This document shows, in pieces, positions 9,009 to 23,200 of a stretch of DNA of 64,000 nt (positions within the stretch are counted from its first letter, which is position 1; every line of letters starts with the position of its first letter). The translations under genes and the position numbers were made by a program. The notes beneath the pieces were generated by a model. That model had not been told where the DNA came from. It saw only the letters and a program-made list of their open reading frames with translations, and ran no database searches. Source of the DNA: Eleginops maclovinus (Eukaryota; Chordata; Actinopteri; Perciformes; Eleginopidae); NCBI RefSeq assembly GCF_036324505.1, contig NC_086362.1, positions 3,841,043 through 3,905,042 on the forward strand. Reading direction: 5' to 3'.

Positions 9009-10079
9009 GCAGATAAAGTTGATAACCTGATGTTGTGGAAGAATACATATACTGTAAGAGGAGATGAATAAATACAGAATATATGCGTTAGTACTCTTTT
9101 AACATGGACATGCCATCAGTATTCATCATAAACTGGCATCCATTCAAAAGAGTTGTGAGGAAAGTACATCAAAGTCATGTGGTTATCTCAAAAATATTGC
9201 ACATACCCCCTGGCCAAATTCAAATCAAGATACATGTCAAGATTAACTCAGTAATACAGAAAGATTGCTACTTTTGTACACACAGTCAAAATATTAACGG
9301 TAAACATATATTTCTGGTTGTTTATTTATTATTTGACATGCCAGTGTAGAGTTCCTACAAGTAAGACTGACTCTTAATTTAAATGTACAAACAATGTAGT
9401 AAAGTAAAAGATAGTTGATCAGAACACACTGTCACCTTCATTTAAAAACCAGAACGGTAGCCTGCTTATAAATACAGCATTTTAATTCCTTTTTAATGTT
9501 CACATACCTTTCTTGAGCAGTTACCAGCTTGTGTCCCCTGAGGCTCTAACAGTGTTGTGTTGCACTCTTATCAGCCGGTTCCTCCTCTGCAGGTATAGAC
9601 ACACCTATCAGTGCTGGGAAAGAGGGCTGTCCTGTTGGACTCCGTCATTTCCTGAACACTCATAAACTCAGGTACATCTGATAAAGCAGATGATGTTTAC
9701 TCATAAACATGTGGCCGCAACTCCAAAAAAGGGCAACGAAAAAACAAGTTCACCTTTGTAATAACTCAACTACACTACATTTATTCTCATGGAGGGTGTC
9801 AAAAATATTTATGCCATGAAAAAAGGAAAGAAATCCGTTATGACATACTGTAGTAAATGACACATTAATCCAAGCTCTGTTGGGGCACATTTTTCATGTG
9901 GATTTACCATTACGCACAACAATCAGACTTGGATGGAAGGTCTGTGCTTCAGGTTTATCCGCACGTTCGAGTCGTGCGAAAATGTCAGCATTTTAAGAGT
10001 TCGATTGGGGTTTTTTAAGCACACAAATTAGTCTTGTCCATGTGATCGATGAGAAATGTCTTTGAGGATCTTTAGACAT
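9009..10079. other. AT-rich intergenic DNA
   Basis: No coding exon, RNA gene or clear repeat recognised. The small ORF at 9104-9349 is AT-rich, has no domain and is treated as chance. Confidence 0.5.
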
Positions 10080-10454
10080 ATCGGATAAAAAGCATAATGG
10101 AATATGGCCCACATGTGCTTTTCTCATATTGTACTTATATATATGTTGACATATATTACACAGCAGTATTCATGAGTTAATGAGCCCACTTTTATATTCA
10201 GTCAATTAAAACTGACAACATTTTCTAACAATACTTACTTGATAAAAAAAAAAGCCCAATAACTTATTTGCATAACAAGCTTGAAACCCTTCATATTTCC
10301 CCTTATTATAAGCGATCTGTGGCTTCTGTTTTAAGGGATAAGCTGCCAACACTTAGCAAAAGAAAATGAAACCCTACGGAGAGCTGTGATGTAGGCTGTT
10401 ATTTTTTAAACCATATTCAAGTATCAAGCATCATTTTAAGTTGGGACACCCCTG
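10080..10454. mobile_element. Second, 5'-truncated hAT-like element copy
   Basis: Aligns by eye with about 5465-5918 in the same orientation. Shared blocks include atgagccca, attcagtcaatta, acattttctaaca, aataacttattt, caagcttgaaa, gcgatctg, ggcttctgttttaagg and gatgtaggctgtt. It ends GGGACACCCCTG like the first copy. The GC-rich 5' terminus is missing and a segment near the 3' end is deleted, so no flanking target duplication can be defined. Confidence 0.75.
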
Positions 10455-11788
10455 TGCCAGAACATAACATTTGTGGGTGGAAAAGAGCCAAAAAGTCAGA
10501 TACATCTTGAGAATCAGGTCTATATTTATGGCTGCTTAGAACACAATGAGTCATTTGCACATGAATGAACTTGCAGATCTTTTTCCGGCATCACATGCCT
10601 ACAGGTCTGTATTTCAAAACCAAAACCAAAACTGCTAAATTATTTGTATGACACATTTTCCTTTTTTTTCTCCAGTATTTTCCAAATGACTTTAGTGTCT
10701 CTTGTGAAAACATGATGCGCTGTAACTTATTGCACCACAAACAATGCAATACTCATTACGGGAAGAGCCCTGAAAGCACAGCAGTTACTGTCAGTGGGTG
10801 TGGTCAAGAGACATTTAGCTAAAATGAAGCAATGTTTTCAAGAAAGCCATCAGGAACTCACAACCTTAGCCGCATCAATCACACTTGATTCAAACTCAAC
10901 ATGCAATCTTGAAATATAGAAACTACACTTTCCTTAAATTTTATGACATGGGTTTAGAAGCATAGGTTATTTTAGAAAATACTATACTAATTAAAAGCCA
11001 CTGTTATGACTGCACGGTAAATAATGGTAAACTTAGCATAAAGACTGGAAAACAGCTAGCCAGCGTCTGTACAATTTAGTTCTTATAAACCATGTTTGTT
11101 TTATTTCTGAAACACAAAAGATTAATATTCCTGAACATACTGTAAACCCCCCATTTTTGCTAAGCTAACTGACTGCTAGTTCAATGCTGTGTCTCAATTT
11201 GGAAACGTTCCTGTTGTAGGCTACACTGTGTACACTACGTACTGATGTCAGGAAATGACAATCGCCACTGTTAGCTTGTTAACTAGCATTTGCGTTATCG
11301 TTTGCTGTACCAAATCATTACAGACTCCTTAAGTAACTCTATAAACATAATGATGGCTTAAACCTGACAACAGAATTGGGGTATCTAGTGAAAAATAGAA
11401 TATGTGTTACATAAACAACTGCCATCGCTACTTGTTCCTTCCCTTTTGCTAAGAAGGGAGGAGAAGTGTAAGTACACCATCCCACAACTCATAACCCAAA
11501 ACAGGTTGAACGCATTGATGCTCTAAATCGCGCTTTCAAGTGAGAGAAAATGTCAACTGAACATTAGTTTCAGATTTAGTGTACAGACAGGACAGCTGTA
11601 ACAACTATCCCTTTCATGGAACTTGAACTGATATCATAAGTTGTTGAATCAATATATTGTCCAGCTACACCATACATGTAATACATATACAGGATTTCAT
11701 CAGAGCAAGTATGGCGGCTAAAACAAAACACAGTCAGTTTTCACTTTCATACCTATGTCCAGTGCTGTTTATACTGTCAAACGCGTCC
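10455..11788. other. Intergenic DNA and probable 3' UTR of TRIM-C
   Basis: No coding exon recognised. Plus-strand TTTATT at about 11100-11105 gives a minus-strand AATAAA roughly 690 bases past the TRIM-C stop and could be its polyadenylation signal. The segment around 11020-11060 (aacttagcataaagactggaaaacagctagc) resembles blocks near 5220-5280, suggesting a low-copy dispersed repeat. Confidence 0.4.
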
Positions 11789-14772
11789 TTAGCTTTGCTT
11801 GATCGGGCTCTTCTCAATCGCAGGAGATATCACAATGGTATCAGAGGATTTGTCGCAGCAGTACAGGTAGAAGAAGGGCAAGATCTTCTCTGTGAACGTA
11901 TCTTTGAATGTGTAAATGTGGGTCAAAGCCTTCACATCATAAAAGGACACTTGCCCCTCCTCGTAGTCCACGTACACGCCCACTCGCTTGAGCTTGGGGT
12001 TGATGGCGAGCGGTAATGGCGGGGATGTTGACACACGATACCCCTGGCCTTTCTTCATGGCCAGAGCCCAGTAGCCTTGGGTAGTACTTATGGCAATTTT
12101 GCCCTTTCTGTTGACCGAAGACCTGGCCACACCCATGTACCAGTCGTCCTTGTCCCCCACCTGGACCTCCCAGTAATGTCTACCTGAGGTAAAGCCCTCG
12201 CGGCCCAGGACGATGACCACGGTGTCAAAGCGATGAGGGTGATCTGGGAGGTCCTGCCATGCGCCCAGGTGTCTCACCTGATGTCTGTCCTGAGAAAGCT
12301 GCAACCACGGGTTGGCAGAGTCAGGGTCCAGGGTTATGTCCACTACAGGAAAATGAAACAAAATGTAAGATTCATTTTGTTGGACAGTTTCAAGATGACG
12401 AGATGTGTGCAAAGAAAATACCTGTATATTTCAGGATCTTCTTGATCTCTGTGGAAAAACACAAGAAGGATATGAGGTAAAGTGCAGGGTCCATCTTATC
12501 CTGGCGAGGCTCTCAATCTAAAACACTGTAAATCTATATTTCAATGTTAAAGGAAAGCGTACCACTTTCTGCCAGTTTACGGATCATTTCCTTTAATGTT
12601 GCCTCCAGTTTGGACAAGGATCTCCTGATCATGCCGACACACATGGCAGTGGGAACACTGGTCTCAGACCAGTCTTTGACAGAAGGAGGAGTGCTGAGGG
12701 CTGGGAAGCTCTACGGAGAGATAAAGCGTAAGAAAAACGAGTTAGTCAATACAATAGCATTTCCACACTTTTGGAAGTCTGTTTAAAAACCTTTAGTAAT
12801 AATCAGATTTTCTTTTCTTTTTTATCGAGTACTCAGACTATATTTATTTTTAAGACGATTTGTCTTTGAATTACGTTGCATTTCAGAATGGGAAAAGGGT
12901 AATGTTGTTTGAGCCCAAATCAGACGGTGGAACAAATGCCAAGCAAAGGGTTTAATAAGCTAGCATTATATTCTTAAGTAAGACGGGGGAAAAACGACAA
13001 GCTGCTGTGGATACTATTAATTTCTGAAATGTTTCCCCTAGCATGAAATAGAGACGTCAAACATCCCAACATTAAATGGTTTGGAGTCCGAAAACAAGAT
13101 CTTAAACCTTTAAGAGGTCTCCATCTTTACTCTTTACACAACGATGCTCTTTCACCTTCAAGAAGTGAATGTGGTCCGTCCGAGCCACGTTTTCCAGGTC
13201 TGTGTTCCTCCTCTGCAGCTCAGCGATTTCCTGCTCCAGTTCAGCGATGAGGCCGTCAGCCCACCTCTCAGTCTGCCTTTGCTTCTCCTCTATGCCCAAA
13301 ACCAGCTCGCCCTGTGTCCTATGGATGGAGCGAACCAGCTCTGAGACAACCTGCATGCTCTCCTGACCTCCCTCTGAGCGCTGGCCTGGAAATACACAAT
13401 GCACAGCTCAACGTTGGATGATATAACCTTTGTGTGAATGCATCTCGCTGGAGTTTTAAGGTGCCAGTCTGCGTTGGATCTCGGGAGGACTCACTTTGTT
13501 TTCTTCCACGCAGAGTTTGATCTCCTCCACCTTTTTCTCTCTCTCCTGAATCATCTGCTGGACGTCTATTTCTGTCCTCTTCAGCTGCGCCTGCATGCGC
13601 AAACAAAGGCAGATGACAGGCAAAAACATGACACCAAAAATATCTCCGTCTTTACTTTTACTGTTGTAGTTGTGGTCTTGGTTTTGGGGGCAACAGCACT
13701 TGGCATTGCCTTTTCATAAAGTGATGGTCCCCAGTGTAAATGACGACTATCGCCAATCGCCCAACCAGGGAACCACTTTTGTTTTGACAGTCAAAGATCA
13801 CATTTTCTTCGGCTCTCTCAATCAAACAAACACCACCAATAAGGTTTCCACGCTGAAAGCACCTCTAACAACTCACATAAAACGTCTTACCTTTTTCTCC
13901 ATCCACTCCCTCTCCACGGGGACGGTGTAGTGCGCCCGGTGGTCGGTCTCGGTGCAGAGGACGCACACACAGGTCTGGTCCTTCTTACAGAAGAGCTCCA
14001 GGAGCCTCTCGTGCTTCGGACACATCCGGTCCTCCATGTTGGCGACAGGGTCTATCAGCTTGTGCTTGGTGAACCGGGCCGAATGAGCCTTCAGGTGCTC
14101 CTCGCAGTAGGAAGTGAGACACACGAGACAGGATTTGATGGCTTTTGGCCTGCCGTCGCCCAGGCAAACATCACAGAACACCTCCTCCCAGGCAGGAGGT
14201 GGCAGTGAAGAGGAGGGAGGTGAAGAAGCAGGGATTTGTGGTGATGGTGGGGGTGATGTTTGGGGCAGTGGAGGCGGTTCCTGTGCTGGTGAGGGTAGAG
14301 GAGATGTTTTGGGTGCTGACAGAGGGGGGATAAGCGGTGGTAAGTCCTCTGGTAGAAGCTTTTTCTCTCCTGGTTTCTTATTTCTCACCTCCTCTTGCTC
14401 CTCCCGAACATCTTGCTTCTGCTCTTCCTCCAAAAGCCTCTCCTCATCCTCCTTTTTCTTTCTTTCCATCATCCACTTCTTCTCCCTCACGTCTTCCACT
14501 TCCTCGCTCACCTTTTCTTCCTCACTTCTAACCCTGATCTCTTTGAACTGCTCTGCGATTTCCCTCAGCACCGTGTTGATGCTAATGTCCGGCCTCTTGC
14601 AGAAAGACTTCTTGCACATAGGGCACTGGTACAAAGGGCTGGTCTTCCAGTATCCCAGGATGCAGCCCTGGCAGAAGTTGTGTCCGCAGGGGATGGACAC
14701 GGGGTTTGTGAAGACGTCCAGACAGATGGAGCAATGCACCTGCTCTTCAGAAAGGTTCCCGGTGGTGGCCAT
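11789..14772 (-). CDS. TRIM-C: bloodthirsty/TRIM25-like RING E3 ligase with long charged/proline-rich insert
   Basis: Six coding exons with consistent phases: 13891-14772, 13495-13590 (96 nt), 13156-13380 (225 nt), 12563-12710 (148 nt), 12422-12448 (27 nt) and 11789-12342 (SPRY). They encode 643 aa with no frameshift. The start is ATG 14772 ([11 protein letters not shown]); a possible 3' splice site (gtgcag) sits just upstream, so a 5' untranslated exon is likely. Domains: RING (CSICLDVF...CGHNFC...CPMC) at about 16-57; a roughly 115-aa insert, first Glu/Lys-rich then Pro/Ser-rich; B-box 1 (CDVC...CLVCLTSYC); B-box 2 (CPKHERL...[13 protein letters not shown]) with all zinc ligands; coiled coil; a linker; and B30.2 (VDITLDP...RHYWEVQV...[17 protein letters not shown]). 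By family it should be a cytosolic ubiquitin ligase with SPRY-mediated target recognition, possibly antiviral. I cannot tell which TRIM orthologue it is; fish copies are lineage-specific. Confidence 0.92.
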
Positions 14773-15958
14773 TCCTGCACGGCAGATTGGCAGGGTCATT
14801 TTCAGCGCAAGCAACCAGGCTCTGAACGGGGCATCAATCCTGCTGTGATATTAAGGGCGCTCGAGTTAGATGGCATGACTTTAGGTGAGGTCATCTCATG
14901 CGATAATTGTGAAGCAAAGCATGACAGGTCTCATTTATTATTTCAAATTGAAGCTGAAATAATTCATTTTTTGGTAATAAATGAGCCCTTGCGAGTCTTT
15001 GGGGAGTGTTTTTCATATCATTCCTTTAATCGATTTTAAAGGACACATATCATGGTCATTTTTTGGATAGGTTTCTATTAAAGCATGTTTACATAGTTAT
15101 TGCTCAAAATAATATATCAATATAATATATAATATCTACGGTCCATTTTGGTGCCTGTCTCTTTAAGAACCAAACTGCTCTGACTGGCAGTACAGGATAA
15201 AAATGGAGCAGCTTTGCAAAGACATAGAAAAGAATATTTAATTTAAATACATTACATAAGTCATTTTATAATATACTTATTAAATGCATTTGAGGACATC
15301 AACTGAGTGGAATAAAAACCTTTACATTATGGCTTCACTGTTTTAATCTGTTTGCCTTTACAGTACATATTATATGGACCAAGAAATACCTACAGAACAG
15401 ATTTACATGTATTTAACATCTAATGAAGAGTTCTGCTTTCCAAACAAGTCATGTGTGTCTTTACTTAAACGGCAGCTAAATATATCACGCTTGTTGAATT
15501 ATTTTGAGTGTCTGTGAAGCCGTAAGTGAGTTTGACTTTTAAAATAAGCAGCTCTCTGCTCGAGGCCTAGTGTGCCCGATTAACAATTTTCCAAAAATAT
15601 GAATCTAGCCAGTGACCTGTTTTGCACCACTCTTAAAACTGGATTATATTGACCTGGAAACAAAGAAAAACAAGCGTCCAACTCGATAGAAGGGTTCCTT
15701 CTGTATAACTTCTACAGAGGAAAGAGTACTTCAGATCATAGCACGGACTGCCAATCAGTAATACAATTTAATACCAACAACACTCCCCAAATAGATCTAC
15801 CGACGCACAGAGCAGCAGATGTGATGGTATGGAAATGAAAATGCAGCTTGAGTACTACGAGAAGACGAAAAAGCAGAAGCACTCACCAGAGAGCAGCTGC
15901 CTCAGAGCTCTGCTGTACAATGACACATGAGACCACTGCCACCTCAAACCCCCCCACC

Positions 15959-15991
<33 letters not shown>

Positions 15992-16350
15992 AGACCCAAA
16001 ATATACCCCCCTCCTCCCCTTTCTTTTACCCCAGATACAGTTTTATACCCTCTGGCCCAAGGCCCACACAGGAGGAATGGCTTCAAACTGTTCTGCAGTG
16101 GGGTGATCTTTTTCGGCCATGTTTGTAGTTTTTTAAGGCATCATGTGATTCTTGTCACAAAGATGGCAATAAAACTATTTTGGACTGAACTAATTTAGTA
16201 TTTCCTTGCTGATCTCAATTCATCGTGTGCTTTTTTTTTGGTGCTATTTTGTTCACCACTTAGGTTGAATGCTAGTTAGGCAGAAACTTAGCTCAACTCA
16301 GCATTTGTAATGAATTATGTTTACGAGTGCAGCATGAAGGAGGCACATTC
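14773..16350. other. Intergenic DNA upstream of TRIM-C
   Basis: Contains the presumed TRIM-C promoter (not locatable by eye) and a (CA)n tract at 15961-15989. A segment at about 15038-15175 (aaggacacatatcatggtcat... tctttaagaacc) has the look of a dispersed fish MITE, but its ends could not be defined. No gene recognised. Confidence 0.45.
15961..15989. repeat. (CA)n microsatellite
   Basis: Uninterrupted CA dinucleotides, about 14 units, next to a short C-rich run. Confidence 0.95.
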
Positions 16351-16354
16351 TGTA

Positions 16355-16380
16355 TTTATTTGTGACTGATAATCTTTATT
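16355..16380 (-). terminator. Two minus-strand AATAAA signals, candidate TRIM-D polyadenylation region
   Basis: Plus-strand TTTATT occurs at 16355-16360 and 16375-16380, i.e. two AATAAA hexamers on the minus strand. They lie about 820 bases past the TRIM-D stop at 17203. Confidence 0.4.
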
Positions 16381-17202
16381 AGACAAGTTAGGTAAAAGGG
16401 TACAAAAGCAGACATTTGATATAAAAATACAGAACATAGTTTCAATGTCAGAACATGTTTAAACACAGCCGTTGCTAAAGACATCAAAGTCCTACACAGT
16501 TACAGTATGTACAACAACAACAAAAATTGTAGTCCCCAGGCAAGCCCAAAACTCTAAATGTACATCTATTTAACATTATTTCTTCAATCTGTAAAGTCTC
16601 CAAAGCCTTACAACAAAGACTTAAACAGAAAGGAAAGTGCCGGAAGTATATCACTCAACTCAACTTTCCTTAATACTTCCAAGGGCTGCAAAAAATAAAA
16701 TCCTTGATTCAGAAAAATCCTTCTAGTCCTTTACATGTTTTACAACGTGATGTGTGTGTATTGTATGTCCAATTTAGGAAAAGAGAATACAGTACAGGAT
16801 AAGGCGTCTATTTGTAACTTTTAAATAACCAATTGTAAATACATCTTTTTGTTTCCTGGGATCCAAACACACTGCTTTGGTTGTGTCACTCTGAAACAGT
16901 CACTCTGAAAGAGTCACTGTCCCTTATAGGAGCTATACTGAGCCGGATTCTGCCTAAACTAATGCAATAACGTGCCCATACTATGAGAAAATGTTGTTTT
17001 GGGTAGTTTTGACATGAAAAATGGCTTGCTTTGCTGCTTTGTTATTAGGTTAATGGAGATAAAGTGCTATGCAAACAAGTAAAACTGTCTTACAGTCGGC
17101 TCATTAGGAAAAAAAATAAAGGATGTTTAAAGACCAAATAAACGGCCAAATGATCAGATCAGATTAGATAAGAAGTATGGGCACTCAACAGTTGAATTGA
17201 TC

Positions 17203-20200
17203 TCAGGCGTGTTTAACAGAGGCTATCACGAGAGGCGCAGAGTTCTTCCCGTCCTGGCTGAGGCAGGGGCTGAAGATCGGGTACAGACTCTCGCTGAAGT
17301 TATCGACGAACGAGTAGAGATGCAGACGTGCCTTCACATCGTAGAAGGAAATCTGGCCTCCTTCATAATCCAGGAAGATTCCCACCTTACTGGGCTGGGA
17401 CGGCAGCAGCAGAGGAAGGCGGGATGAAGCCAAAGCCTTCACCTCCCCGTTCTTCAGCCACAGGCACCAGAACCCCCCATCGGGACTCAGCTTGATCTCC
17501 CCCTTTCGTTTGGCCGAGGCGCTGGCCATGCCGATCGTCCAGGCCGTCTTGCGGCCCATGTCCACCTCCCAGTAGTGGCGCCCGGAGTTGATGCATTCTC
17601 GACCCAGGACGAAGAGGGCGGGGCTAAAGCGCTTGAGACTCTCGTTGTGGGTGGCCTTACGCTCTTCGTATCTCACCTGGCGGCCGTCATCAGACACAAC
17701 TAGGTTCCTCTGGGCCGTGGCAGGGTCCAAAATCACCTCACCTGGACAGGGAGCCCACCAAATATTATAGAGCGACAGTTACAGTTTCACAATAACGGAT
17801 TGTCTACGTCTGCTTGATGCAACAGTGAAAACGTATCAGGACCGTCAAAAATGTCCTGGTTACGGTTGTTATGGCACTCTTCATTAATGATTAACCATTG
17901 TTATCAATCAATTAAATGGCCATTATAATTGGGAGCATGGATTTAAGGTGGTATGGCTCTATTCCTCCTAACTTACTCAGTCGGCTGATTTCTACTATTG
18001 GTAAGGTATTGAATTGCAGAGGTTTTGAAAAGTGTTATGAACTTAATTTACACTCAACTAAAAAAACGTTTTGGTTTGACTTTATCCGGGATCTTTTCCT
18101 TAAGCTAACCAACTGCTTTAATTCACAACCTTAACCCCTGTTAATAACCCTGACAGTTTTACAACGTGCGTGTAAGTGCAGTATGTCCTGTCCGCAGCAT
18201 TACAAGTGGTATGAGCCGTCACATAATGAACTGATAACACCAAATATAGTTGGAGCTGGACTTCTTAGATCCTTAACTCCAGTAAAAGAAGCAATTGCAC
18301 AATGTAAAAACACAAGTAAAAGTCCTGCATTTAAAGAGCAACATTTCTGAAGGTACAGAAGTTATAACCACGAACAAGATCGCAAATACTTATAAAGCAT
18401 ATGATTTGGATTTGCCCAATTCAAACTTGACAGCCACAATAACTACAATGACCTGGGAGGACATTTAACCTGTCATATTACATTTTATAAATAAATCACA
18501 TGTTTTTTTCAATTGTAAAAACGTATTTAGTTCAATATTTCCATTTAATAATCTATTTTCCAGTAGTAGAGGTGTAAAGATATTACAGTATATTTAACAC
18601 CTGCTACATTTCCCATTTGGAGGTTGAATAAGTGGCGCCCTCTTGTGGGCAAGTTACAGAACTGCAAATACAAAAATATTTGATAAAAGATGAATCAAGC
18701 CTCGAAAAAAGAGGAAACTATTTCAGAATCAATTTACTCACTTGAATAGTTCTGCACCTTCCGGAGCTCTGCGAGAGAAAAAACAAAGAAAGCAAGTCAG
18801 CAAGTCATTCGTGTATAAAGTAATAGTGTCAAAGTCGAAGCAGATGGCACGTGTGGGTGGTAAACAAGTATCTAATCCAGAGCTGTAAACGCTGGGAGAC
18901 ATGTGCTGCTGTCACTCATCGCTCGCTGATTCCAAGTGGCTGAACTGTGGCATCAACACTATCTCCATCTGTCCCCCCATCTTGTCTGTGTGAACGTGTG
19001 GCGCAATGATGAGTCACGTCTCTATTTCAAAGTGCTCGTGCAGTGGCCTAAATGTCGCTGTTAGGGGGATTTTGCAGAGGAAATATGGTGGCCATCAGAT
19101 GAGGAAGAACACCTCACAATACCATCCAGCCGTTCATTATATGCTTATGGGGTTTTACAGCCGTGGTTTTTTAGGATAGTTGAATTACAAAAAGGTTTTA
19201 TTTTGCATATCCGCCCTCACCTTTCCCGTACAGTCTCTTGAGCTCCTCGTTGAATTTATCAATGAGGCCGCTGACGGAGGAGCGGATGGTTCCCAGGTAA
19301 AGGTCGGTGTTGATGCTGACTGCCGACCAATCGTTGGGCTCGGGTGGGGGCGTCAGCGTCGCCAGGTTCTGCAGGAAATGGGAGTCTAAGGTTAAGTCGG
19401 GCAATAGTCAATGAACATGGGAATATCCGTCCACGGGAAAATACATTTTCTTCATCACCAAATATTCTACAGCAGACATCTTGACAGTGTGCAGATGTGT
19501 CTCTATAAATCAAAGTGTTTAACAGGAGACACAGATTTGTCCACAATTGGTATGTATGCCTTATTTGCTTCCTCTCATACTATCTGGAATAACTTCAAAG
19601 ACGTCTTTCATGAAAGAAAATCCACTTTATATCCACATAAACAGTCCAGGGTAAATGCACAAGGGGGGACTTCCATAACAGCTGGCTCTGTTCCTGTGAG
19701 GCGTTTGATGTTGTGTTACAAATCTCCTAGAAACTGCGGCTAACGTAACCATGGAGGTCTGTGAGATAATTGGTTATTATGTGAGAAAAAAAGGACCATT
19801 TTAAATATATATATATGTAGTCCCAGCTTGGTTGGCAACGTTATCAATAATCATAAAGTGTATTGAGGTGGATGTCTCTGCATTACTGTAAGTGGAGCAT
19901 CAGCAGCAGCGTCTGTGTCTTGAGGATTTTAACTTAATGAGCTCCCTTGCTGTCCTAAATGCATAATAAATCCTGTGTATGTAGGCTACACACTGGAAAA
20001 CTGACTAATGAAGTAACGCTCAATATGCCGGCATGCATTTTTAAAATGTGAGTCGGAGCGTGGTCCTGATTTTAAATATTGATCATCATTAGCAGTGAGA
20101 GAAATGGAAGAGCTACACAAAAAAAGCTGGGGAACAGGTGAAGTTCGGAGCCTTTTGACGAATCCTTCAGTTGAAAACATTTGAAATGAGTTCATCTAAA

Positions 20201-23200
20201 AATGAGAACAAAAATCAACCCTGACAACCTCCAGTGAGAGCAAAGGACGTCATGATGCCGGTGTTGTATTTTTAAATGTATTTATTCACCTGTCCCGTCT
20301 TGCTTTACTTTCTGTGTGGTTATGTTCACCTTGTGCTTCAGCTGTGTCTCTGTGATTAGTCTTGTAAGTATTTATGCCGGTCTTCCCTTCTGTTCTGGTT
20401 CCTGGTGTCCTCTGGTCTGTACTTCTTTAGTTTTTGTGGATTTGTTTTACCTGGTCTGGCTCCCTCTATTTTTCGTATCAGCTTTTTGTTTCTACTTTTA
20501 TACCTGCCTCCTGTGTTTTACTATCCATGATAAAGGAAGCATTTAAGTCATGTGTAATGACGTCAACGTTGTCTTCTTTTCAGTTTCGTACGTAAAGGTA
20601 ATGTTACATTTTGAAACTATGTCAATTTACAGGCTACATGATTAAGATTTTATATCAAACATTTATTTTCCTTATTTCTGAAAAGAGTTTTCTACTTAAA
20701 CGTCTTATGTTTATATAATTATTGTTGTTATATTTTATTTGATCTTCTTTTTGCAAATTAACTCATTAACAATTCCTCTGTTTATCTACATTTTTTATTA
20801 TTTCCTTTAACTTTTTATTAATATTTTTATTTCACATTTTTACTAAAAGTTGTTATAGTTATTTAAATATTTTATTTTATTTTATTTCCATTTGCACATT
20901 TTTATTGCTTTTATTTTTATAAATATTTCAAATATATTTTATGACATGTAGCTACATGTAGTTTTGGTTGGTTGCCTAATCCCTGATCAAAGGATGACCA
21001 TTTGTTGCGTTTAAGGACCGTCAGGAGTGCAGGTCGCATTAGAGGTCATAGGGAACGACCAATAAAAAATGTGAGTGTGTCCTACCTGCAGGAAGAGCAC
21101 TTTGTCCTGGGTGTGTGCGTGCGCCTCCAGCTCATTGCTGCGGCTCCTCAGCTGGCTCAGTTCGTTCTCCAGACCTCGGGCCAGCTCCTGCGCGTGCCGC
21201 TCGGCCTCGCGCTGCCTCTTGGCGATCTGCTCCACCAGCTCCGCCTGACTGTGCTCCACCAGGCGCTGCAGCTCGGCGTACACCTGCCAGCTCTCCTCCA
21301 ACTCCTTCTGAGAGCTGGCCTGCAAAGGAGGGGAGGAATGTGATTAATAAGTCTCTACAAAATAGTGTGTGTATACCCTCTTCTGTGGCTCTGAATGAAC
21401 TTCCTGAAATAATCCCAATGATGTCACAGCGATGTTTGTTTAGATTTGGCTTAAAGACTAGAAATATCTACTAGAAAGTGTGCATTGCAAACTTTAGGTC
21501 CAGGTAGAAAGGGTATAATGACAAAAAAAGAAGGGCTGCATTGTGGGAAACGTAGGATGGAGCACTTGGAGTCTGTAAGGTATACTTAAAGGGGCCCTAT
21601 TCTGCTCATTTTCAGGTTCAAATTAGTATTTTGTCCGTCTAATCCTGCCTCGCCTCAAAGCTTCTGTTGTCTACATTCTTCACATATCTGTATATAGCAG
21701 GGTTAGGGTTCAAACAAACCATTAAAACCAACGCGTTACCCTGTTAAACCTGCAGTTTCAGTTATCACAGATCTTTATCATGCGGCGTTTCCCGAGTGTC
21801 GGTCTGCCGCCTCTAAAACTGGACCAACAGGTTTGTCTTCCCCAGCCAAACTTAAGCAACTACCAAGCATTATCTCTCAGTCTTACTCTGCAAACAATAC
21901 ACACTCCTATACTGTAATAAAAGTGTTGAAGAGGAACACGTATTAGAGTTCACTTGATTCTTCTCCAAGATTTTAAAGAATCCACTGAGTATAATTTCCT
22001 TTATTTCAAAGTCTGTCAGTCGTATGCAGTGTGTTTGTACAGTACACACACACAGTACACACACTCGGTAACACGATCCTCTTTGTATTTATAAAAGTAT
22101 ATAAAAATGTCACCAAGCATGAAACCAAAAACAACCTGTGCGTCTATAATAATTCAAAACAACGTCAATAACATTCCACTCGTTTTTAAGCTATAAATAC
22201 AATCCTGTTGGAGGTCTTTAGGGAGGCGGTATGTACCTACAGGGTGTGGGAAACTGGAAGGTAAATGTTTATCTTGGTAGCACCGGTTGGACGGCCTCAG
22301 ACATAGATCCCAGAAAAACAAACCGCATTCTCCTGTGCTCGCTACAGACCTACATCTACAGTATGGTATCTCTAACTGACACAGAATCCCTCCGACAGCT
22401 GTGTTCCCGCACATTTTATATGCTTGCATGGATCAGAGCGCTGCTTGAAGTGCAAAGGAAGCTTTACCTCGCTACCTGGGTTAATATTTAACAAGCAGGG
22501 CGAAAGCAACAGTTTAAACACGAGACGTGCGTGTTTAAAACCGCACACATTTCTGATTTACAAGTCAGTCGGTGCCACCCATCCTTCCAATATATAGATA
22601 ACTGAAGGATAATACACTGGTTTAAGCTTTTTAAAAATAAATTCATTCAACAAATCAAGGGATCAATGTCAGAAGAATAGCTAAACTGTCACCTAATTGT
22701 TACCTTTTTTGGATTAGCTGTGAATCCTTAAGCTATAAATCCACTGTTTTGCTTTTAAATGTTCCTAAAACTGGTTAAATACACTTATTTTCAATGTCCA
22801 TTCACACCCATCATGCTAACATGCTTGCGGCTCTACTGTAAATTTGCTCTCTTGATAGGATGGTCTTATACCTACATTTGCAAAAGCTGCCTTTCACAAT
22901 TCAATCCTTAACAATTATTATGAATTCCCAATATGAAGATGGTATTTGACATTGATTGTTCACACATGGTTGTGTTTTTGTTCTCTGTGTTGAGGGTTTT
23001 CTATGGCGCATGTCAAAAGGCTTCACATTTAAACAGTAAATGCCTTTAAATTTAAGAAATCAGTGTTTTTGCCTATCTGGATGTGACAAATTGGGGCTAC
23101 TGTACGTGCATTGTCAGATTAGCTGCTGCTCCCTCTGGTCTGACACGTAAAAGAGCTGGAAATTGACACTAAAGCGGTCCCGCTGCCGACTCACCTTGAT

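Noticed and set aside
14114..14848. 244-aa plus-strand frame rich in Ser/Phe/Gly opposite TRIM-C exon 1
   Set aside because: It is the antisense shadow of the Glu/Lys- and Pro-rich coding insert; the minus-strand frame has RING and B-box domains and matching splice sites.
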